Source: LSCE01 sp050485425 (GTDB lineage: Bacteria > Pseudomonadota > Gammaproteobacteria > Nitrococcales > Aquisalimonadaceae). From it: a stretch of DNA of 64,000 bases. A program made the translations under genes and the position numbers. This document shows positions 59,354 through 64,000 of this stretch, one piece after another (within the stretch, counting starts at the first letter, position 1; each line of letters starts with the position of its first letter). The stretch spans positions 7,103-71,102 of the forward strand of contig JBJHBJ010000019.1 in the NCBI GenBank assembly GCA_050485425.1, given 5' to 3'. The notes under the pieces are model-generated. The model saw nothing but the letters and a program-made list of their open reading frames with translations. It did not search any database and was not told the DNA's origin.

Positions 59354-60555
59354 GGCTGTTTCAATACGCTCTTCAGCTTTCTGGGATCGGGGGCGATCTG
59401 CGTTCCTCCCCCGTTCATCGTCTTCGACATCAACTCGGTTTGATTGCCTTTAGTGTCGGTGTACTGCAGCAGTTCACTCGCGGGGTTGATGGTCGATTTC
59501 ACGGCCACCTGTGTTTCCGTGACTTCGGCAATGTCGATGGCGTTGGCTCGGTTGTAACAAGGGAGCGCCAGTTCCTCCTTGATCTGCTCCCGGTCCCAGG
59601 CACCGTCACGGAAATGACGGGTTGCGAGTTCCTGCAGCGATGCCTCATCCGTCCAGTAAGGCGATTTTTCCAGTTCTTTTGGTATGCCCTCGGTGGTAAA
59701 TCCGTAGAGCTTGTCTCCGGGCTCAAGCACCATGGCTTGAAAACTGTTGCCGGAGTCTAGAATCTCCCTGATTTTTTTATCCCCCCAGCCTTGTTTTTTT
59801 AGCTGTCTTTTTGCCGCTTTTCTGGTTGCCGATTCATCCTCTGCATTCTGATCCTGCAGTGTCTTGAAGTCTTGGGCGTCTGCCTTGACCCACTCACCAT
59901 TATGCATTCCGGGGTGTGGCGTTGAGCTGTTGGGGGGTGGTTGCTCCACCTGCACCGCAGTGGGTTCCGCCGCTTCTTCAGCCGCTTCCTGCCGTGCCCG
60001 TTCCAGGCCCTGGCGGGCCAGGGGGTCGGTGATTTCCGCGGGGGAAGGGAAGGGTTCTTCGCGGCCTACCATGCTGTAGTAGTAGTCGTGCCAGGAGGCG
60101 ATGCCGCCTTCCTCTCCGCGGAATTTCACGGCGATGTCGGCGGCGACCTGCTGGCGGCTGATCCGGTCGTTGGTTTTGATGGACCTGTCCAGTCGGGCGG
60201 CGGTGAGAGCGTCCCATTCCTCCGGCGAGATCGGGTTGCGGTTTTTCGGCGAATCGCCCACCAGGACGTCGCCGGAGCCGGTGATGATGGTGCCGCCGCA
60301 ACTGATGGCGTCGGAGACCCTGGCCCAAGGCAGACCATTGACCAGCACCGAACCGGACCCTTCCTTGATACTGCGGTTGTGCACCGGCTTTTTCGGCTTG
60401 GCATGAGGAACCAGTGCATCGCCTTGCCTGGCGACAGGTCGGCCGTTGCAATGAACGTTCGGGCTGCCCTGCATGACCGGTGTCGGCGGGTAGCCGTTGT
60501 GTTGGTCGCCGGTGTCGGTCAGCCTGGCTGCGGGTTGTCGCGATTTGCTTCCCAC
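59350..60555 (-). CDS. PAAR-domain T6SS effector with C-terminal toxin domain
   Basis: 401 residues from GTG 60555 (AGGGAG upstream). N-terminal PAAR-like/DUF4150 domain at about 1-115 (VMQGSPNVHCNGRPVARQGDALV; GSVLVNGLPWARVSDAISCGG; GSGDVLVGD). Linker at about 116-215. The C-terminal domain (about 216-401) is unassigned: it has LYGFTTEG, SPYWTDE, LALPCYNRANAI and ends NGGGTQIAPD, which resembles the closing GGG-x-Q of ADP-ribosyl/NAD-glycohydrolase toxins. The DNA for this part is more AT-rich than the PAAR part, as in swapped toxin tips. Loaded on the VgrG encoded 34 bp upstream. Confidence 0.75.
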   Translation of the reverse strand: MGSKSRQPAARLTDTGDQHNGYPPTPVMQGSPNVHCNGRPVARQGDALVPHAKPKKPVHNRSIKEGSGSVLVNGLPWARVSDAISCGGTIITGSGDVLVGDSPKNRNPISPEEWDALTAARLDRSIKTNDRISRQQVAADIAVKFRGEEGGIASWHDYYYSMVGREEPFPSPAEITDPLARQGLERARQEAAEEAAEPTAVQVEQPPPNSSTPHPGMHNGEWVKADAQDFKTLQDQNAEDESATRKAAKRQLKKQGWGDKKIREILDSGNSFQAMVLEPGDKLYGFTTEGIPKELEKSPYWTDEASLQELATRHFRDGAWDREQIKEELALPCYNRANAIDIAEVTETQVAVKSTINPASELLQYTDTKGNQTELMSKTMNGGGTQIAPDPRKLKSVLKQP

Positions 60556-60589
60556 GTTGTCGCTCCCTGGCGGTGTATGCCTGCTTCCC

Positions 60590-62449
60590 TTAGTTGATCT
60601 TGACGGGCTTGCCGTTGATCGTTATCTGGCCGCCCTTGAGCGTGATGCCACCCTTGTCGATCTTTATCTGGTTGTCGCCAACGGACAGCGTGATGGCGTT
60701 GCCGGCGGTGACCTCCAGCAGTTTTCCGACATCCCGGCTTTCGTCTTCGTTGATGACGGTCACCAGGTTGTTGCCGATGTTCCGTTCCTCGTCATTGAGG
60801 ATGTCCAGCTTCAGGTTCTTCTGCGCGTGGACGTAGATCTCCTCGCTGCCGGCCTTGTCGTCGAAGCGCAGTTCGTTGCGCTCGTCCGGCGAGTTGCTGT
60901 CGAAGGAGCGGGTGCGGATGCCCGATTGCGTGGGTTCGTTCTTGTACGGCGGCTGGTTACGGTCGTTGTAGAGCGCTCCGAGGATGAACGGGCGGTCGGG
61001 GTTGCCGTTCTCGAAGGCCACCACCACTTCCTGGCCGACGCGGGGCAGGAAGTCGACGCCGAAGCCGTCGCCGGACATGCTCTGCATCACGCGCAGCCAG
61101 CAACTGCTGTTTTCATGCAGATGGCCCTGGTCGCGGTCCCAGTGGAACCGGGCCTTGACCCGACCCAGCGGCGGGCTCTGGCCGTTGTCGGTGTAGACGT
61201 TGGTCTCCGGCGTGGACCGGGTGCCGGTGACCACTGCCGTTTGCAGGCTGGCAATGGTGGGCGTTTCTCCCGAGGGGTAGGCCAGTTCGCCCTTGGGAAC
61301 GGCGTCGAAGGTGACGCTGTAGCTGTTGTCCAGGGCGTTGACCCGCAGCGTGGTCTTGATGAATGTGAATTCTGCCTCGCCGTCCGGCCAGGCTGTGATC
61401 GGTTCCGGCACGGTGGCAACCTTGAAATGCTCGCCGGGTTTCAGGAAGCGGTAGCTGCCGGCGCCGGAAATGATGCGGTGGCCGTAAACGCCATGTGCAA
61501 GCTTTCGTTTTGCCTCTTCGGCACCTTCCCCACGATGCTCGTAGTGTTCCGTATAGAGGTATTGCTCCAGGGCGCCGGCGCGTGCAATGGCGCCGACTTC
61601 ACCGTTGTCCGCTTCTTCCACGGTCAGGTCGGCGTCGGGCTGGCCGTAGCTATAGGCGCGCAGGGTGTACTTGCCGGTGGCGAACCGGCTGCTGCTGGCC
61701 CAGGCGTGCAGGTGATCATGGGCTGCGGTGTTGGATTGCAGGAGCAGCTTGCCTTCCTCGGACAGGTTGTTGGCCGGTAGGGCGGACAGCGCGCTGCTGT
61801 CATCGACGAACCGGATTTCGTGTTCGCCGTTGCCGTGCGAGGTGTAGAAGGTGATACCGGCGCGGTAGGCGAGTCGCTTGACGAAGTTGAGGTCGGTCTC
61901 GTTGTACTGCACCACAAACGGAAGTTGGGGGTGCGATCCGGTCAGGCCGGAGAAATCCGCCCGTACGCTGCTTTCCCCGAATACCGCGGCGAAGTCGTCG
62001 ATCACGGCCTGGAGTATGTCGGGGATGCTTTTCTCCTGGAAAACGCGGCAATTCGTGGTTTTCCCCAGAAACCATAGCCAGGGAACGACGCTGAGCGAGT
62101 AGTGACTGCGCTCCCCGTTGTGGGAGCGGGAGCCGGAGTCCAACTCCCGGACGAAGCCGTTGAAGTAACGCCAGCCTTCTTCCTCGTGGAGGGCGTCTTC
62201 CTGCTTCAGCCGGAATGTCACCGGCTGGCCGACCAGGTCTTCCGGTTTCAGGTGGTGGTGGGTTTCCGAGTAGACCTCCAACTGGTACTCGAAGCATTTG
62301 CCCATGGTTTCCGTGCCATGAAGGTGGCTGGGAATCAGGGCCTCAGGCCCCAGGGGCGTGGTCAGCTGGATCAGCAGACCGTGTTGGGAAGCTGCATTGT
62401 TGCCCATAGCGGCGGGTGCTCCATCCTTGTGCGTGTTCGTCCTGTCCAT
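60590..62449 (-). CDS. vgrG: T6SS spike protein VgrG (TssI)
   Basis: 619 residues; ATG 62407 (GNNAASQHG) is an alternative start. Gp27-like part at about 25-380 (LLIQLTTPLGPEALIPSHLHGTETMGKCFEYQLEVYS; QYNETDLNFVKRLAYRAGI), OB-fold gp5 part at about 400-500 (PPLGRVKARFHWDR; SCWLRVMQS; RVGQEVVVAFENGNPDRPFILGALYN) and a beta-helix needle ending TINGKPVKI. No C-terminal toxin extension. The T6SS sheath and baseplate genes are not in the window, so this is an orphan VgrG island. Confidence 0.92.
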   Translation of the reverse strand: MDRTNTHKDGAPAAMGNNAASQHGLLIQLTTPLGPEALIPSHLHGTETMGKCFEYQLEVYSETHHHLKPEDLVGQPVTFRLKQEDALHEEEGWRYFNGFVRELDSGSRSHNGERSHYSLSVVPWLWFLGKTTNCRVFQEKSIPDILQAVIDDFAAVFGESSVRADFSGLTGSHPQLPFVVQYNETDLNFVKRLAYRAGITFYTSHGNGEHEIRFVDDSSALSALPANNLSEEGKLLLQSNTAAHDHLHAWASSSRFATGKYTLRAYSYGQPDADLTVEEADNGEVGAIARAGALEQYLYTEHYEHRGEGAEEAKRKLAHGVYGHRIISGAGSYRFLKPGEHFKVATVPEPITAWPDGEAEFTFIKTTLRVNALDNSYSVTFDAVPKGELAYPSGETPTIASLQTAVVTGTRSTPETNVYTDNGQSPPLGRVKARFHWDRDQGHLHENSSCWLRVMQSMSGDGFGVDFLPRVGQEVVVAFENGNPDRPFILGALYNDRNQPPYKNEPTQSGIRTRSFDSNSPDERNELRFDDKAGSEEIYVHAQKNLKLDILNDEERNIGNNLVTVINEDESRDVGKLLEVTAGNAITLSVGDNQIKIDKGGITLKGGQITINGKPVKIN

Positions 62450-62450
62450 G

Positions 62451-62757
62451 GCCGCCGATCAGGTACGGCGGGCCTCGGTCGCCAGCGGACCGTGCCGGGG
62501 AACGCAGAAGGCACTGGAAGCGGTAATCAGGAGGGGGAGGCCGAGCACATACCGTCGGAGGTGATGAGCCTTGCTGTCCCTGCAATCCGCAACGCATCCC
62601 ATGCGTTCCCATCAACGTCCGGCATGGAGCCGGACGTGTCATGTCGGTCGTTGGCAAGATAGCAAACCGCTTCCTGCCGGCGCAAGCTTGCCGTGGGTTT
62701 CATGAAACGCTGAAATACCATGTCATCTTCACGCAAGTCTGGGGCGAGAGGGAAAGC
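62451..62757. other. Gap upstream of vgrG with two stem-loops
   Basis: 307 bp. Holds AACGCAT-CCC-ATGCGTT (62591-62607) and ACGTCCGGC-ATGGA-GCCGGACGT (62615-62637), both perfect stems. No gene found; it must contain promoters for vgrG and the GFA gene. Confidence 0.45.
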
Positions 62758-63186
62758 ATGTACACGGGGGAATGCCTTTGCGGCGGGGTCCGGTTCAGTA
62801 TTGCGGCCGAGTTGGAGCCCATTCAGGTTTGCCATTGCTCGCAGTGCAGAAAGGCGCAGGGTTCCGCGTTCGCAACCAACATCCCGGTCGATGTCGCTGA
62901 CTTTCGTTTGACCAGGGGGCGGGAGCTGCTGCGGGAGTACGCCTCGTCGCCCGGCAAGCGGCGCGTCTTCTGCAGCAATTGCGGGTCACCGGTGTTCAGC
63001 AGCCGCGACAGTCTGCCGGACAAGCTGCGGGTGCGCGCGGGCCTCATCAACGAGCCGTTGGCGACCAGGCCCATCGCCCACTTCTACGTCGGCTCGGCCG
63101 CGAACTGGTGGTCGATCAGCGATGAACTGCCGCGATTTGCCGGGCCGTACGTGCCTACGGAGTCGAGGGACGACATGAAATCCTAG
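62758..63186 (+). CDS. GFA-family (glutathione-dependent formaldehyde-activating-like) protein
   Basis: 142 residues from ATG 62758 (GAGAGGGAAAGC upstream); a longer frame adds 39 residues. Zinc-binding cysteines: GECLCGGVRF, CHCSQCRKAQG and FCSNCGSPVF, the Gfa/Mss4-like fold. Family members bind glutathione adducts, but most are uncharacterised. Convergent with the TetR gene, overlapping it by 4 bp. Confidence 0.85.
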   Translation: MYTGECLCGGVRFSIAAELEPIQVCHCSQCRKAQGSAFATNIPVDVADFRLTRGRELLREYASSPGKRRVFCSNCGSPVFSSRDSLPDKLRVRAGLINEPLATRPIAHFYVGSAANWWSISDELPRFAGPYVPTESRDDMKS

Positions 63187-63806
63187 GGAGGTGTCGGTGC
63201 CTTTTCTCCGCCGGTCCGCAGTTGCAGGACGAAATCACCGGTCACCTGGTGTATCAGCGCCGTTCTGCCACCTGTCGGCAGTCTGATCCTGTCTTCCAGC
63301 AACAGGAAGGCCAGGCCGTGCACCAGCGACCAGGTGCCGGCACAGGCGCTCTCGACGGCCTGCCGGTCCGTGCGTTCTCCCAGAACGTTGCGCACCGCCT
63401 GTTCCATCAGGCCATGCGTGGCCGAGGCGGTTGCTGCGAGTCCCGGGTGTTCATCCAGGGCGCCGAGTTCCGCGCTGAACATCAGCCGGAACAGTGCGGG
63501 TTCGTCCAGGGCGAACAGCACGTACGCCTCACCCAGTTTGTGTAGCTGTTCCGGGTCGTCCGGGGCGGCAGCGTGTTCGCAGCGGCGGTGCAGCATGGCA
63601 AAGCCACGCTCCGCAACCGCCGCCAGCAAGTCCCGCTTGTCGCTGAAATGCTTGTAGGGCGCCGCCTGGGAAACCCCTGCCCGGCGGGCAGCCGCCCGTA
63701 ATGTGAGAGCCGCGTTGCCTTCGTCCCTCAACAGCTCCGTGGCTGCGTCGACCAGTGCCGTCCGAAGATTTCCGTGATGATAGCGTTCGTTCTGTCTGGG
63801 AGGCAT
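63183..63806 (-). CDS. TetR-family regulator
   Basis: 207 residues from ATG 63806; 12 earlier residues in frame are unlikely. HTH at about 10-60 (YHHGNLRTALVDAATELLRDEG...AARRAGVSQAAPYKHFSDKRDLLAAVAERGF), then a WHG-type TetR C-terminal domain (AYVLFALDEPALFRLMFSAEL; ACAGTWSLVHGLAFLL). Divergent from the truncated membrane-protein gene, whose promoter overlaps a GTTAAC-rich palindrome. Confidence 0.85.
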   Translation of the reverse strand: MPPRQNERYHHGNLRTALVDAATELLRDEGNAALTLRAAARRAGVSQAAPYKHFSDKRDLLAAVAERGFAMLHRRCEHAAAPDDPEQLHKLGEAYVLFALDEPALFRLMFSAELGALDEHPGLAATASATHGLMEQAVRNVLGERTDRQAVESACAGTWSLVHGLAFLLLEDRIRLPTGGRTALIHQVTGDFVLQLRTGGEKAPTPP

Positions 63807-63826
63807 TACTGGAACATAACATAAAG

Positions 63827-63869
63827 TTGACAGTGTAAACATATCAGGGTTAAGTTAACGTTGTTAACA
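63827..63869 (+). promoter_or_regulatory. Promoter with overlapping TetR operator candidate
   Basis: TTGACA (63827-63832), 17 bp, TTAAGT (63850-63855) on the + strand. AGTTAACGTTGTTAACA (63853-63869) is a near palindrome overlapping and following the -10, placed to block the gene at 63891. Confidence 0.45.
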
Positions 63870-63890
63870 TTTCTGCTGGAGCTGCAGTCC

Positions 63891-64000
63891 ATGAGTTTTC
63901 TGTTGTTGATGGCGGTTATAGCCGCCGCTGGCTGGCTTGGATGCCGCTTGTTCCGGGTTAATCATTCGGTCCGGACGCATATGCGCGTCGGCGCAGCCGG
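63891..64000 (+). CDS. N-terminus of a membrane-anchored protein (truncated by window end)
   Basis: 36 codons from ATG 63891: a hydrophobic helix (SFLLLMAVIAAAGWLGCRLF) followed by basic residues. Divergent from the TetR gene. Too short to identify. Confidence 0.5.
   Translation, partial: MSFLLLMAVIAAAGWLGCRLFRVNHSVRTHMRVGAA

Noticed and set aside
1..64000. CRISPR arrays, rRNA or tRNA genes
   Set aside because: No regularly spaced repeats or recognisable tRNA/rRNA sequences noticed on reading; a covariance-model search would be needed to exclude small RNAs.

Overview
GC-rich bacterial chromosome, most likely a gammaproteobacterium. The gene set (Lhr-type helicase, VgrG/PAAR T6SS cassette, che operon with CheD/CheB, ECF41 sigma factor, sigma-54/NtrC-type promoters) and codon use would fit a halophilic or purple-sulfur-type family such as Ectothiorhodospiraceae. 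That family assignment is a guess from gene content. I saw no rRNA, tRNA, CRISPR array or complete insertion sequence.

Layout. 1-8.2 kb: 3' part of an Lhr-like helicase gene, then small regulator/effector modules: MarR + EamA exporter; a carboxymuconolactone-decarboxylase-family gene divergent from its ECF41 sigma factor; two hotdog thioesterases divergent from a TetR regulator. 8.4-21.5 kb: a nitrogen-scavenging catabolic region. It holds a ring-opening amidohydrolase (cyanuric acid amidohydrolase/barbiturase family) with an orphan NMT1/THI5-type binding protein, a LysR regulator flanked by two near-identical palindromes, a 2OG-Fe(II) oxygenase, a formamidase, a complete BMP-type ABC importer, a biuret-hydrolase-like enzyme and a second cysteine hydrolase. 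21.4-21.7 kb: a cloverleaf-like palindromic repeat that supplies the C-terminus of the last enzyme. 21.7-30.3 kb: assorted single genes (cupin, SDR, flavin reductase/LysR, Gfo/Idh/MocA, DHFR-like, DUF4256, CYTH, SnoaL-like, TfoX, DUF5675, SH3). 31.7-37.2 kb: allophanate hydrolase and urea carboxylase behind a sigma-54 promoter with two NtrC-like sites. 37.3-42 kb: small genes, including a metallothionein gene missed by simple ORF calling. 42.1-54.8 kb: a long chemotaxis/signalling operon (MCP-like, CheY, STAS, CheA, MCP, CheW, CheR, CheD, CheB, PAS histidine kinase, NarL-type regulator, lone receiver, EAL phosphodiesterase). 54.8-57.6 kb: phosphoketolase and a small membrane protein. 58-62.4 kb: a T6SS VgrG - PAAR-toxin - duplicated immunity cassette. 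The end holds a GFA-family protein, a TetR regulator and the start of a membrane protein gene.

How it may work together. The enzymes at 9.7-21.5 kb and 31.7-37.2 kb can be joined on paper into one route: cyanuric acid -> (carboxy)biuret -> allophanate -> ammonia + CO2, with urea entering at allophanate through urea carboxylase. The importer operon and the allophanate hydrolase operon, 16 kb apart, each carry a GG-N10-GC (sigma-54) promoter preceded by paired TGCAC-N7-GTGCA-like NtrC sites about 30 bp apart. This suggests one nitrogen-limitation regulon, with the LysR protein adding substrate induction. The oxygenase and formamidase do not fit the textbook cyanurate pathway and may mark an undescribed entry step.
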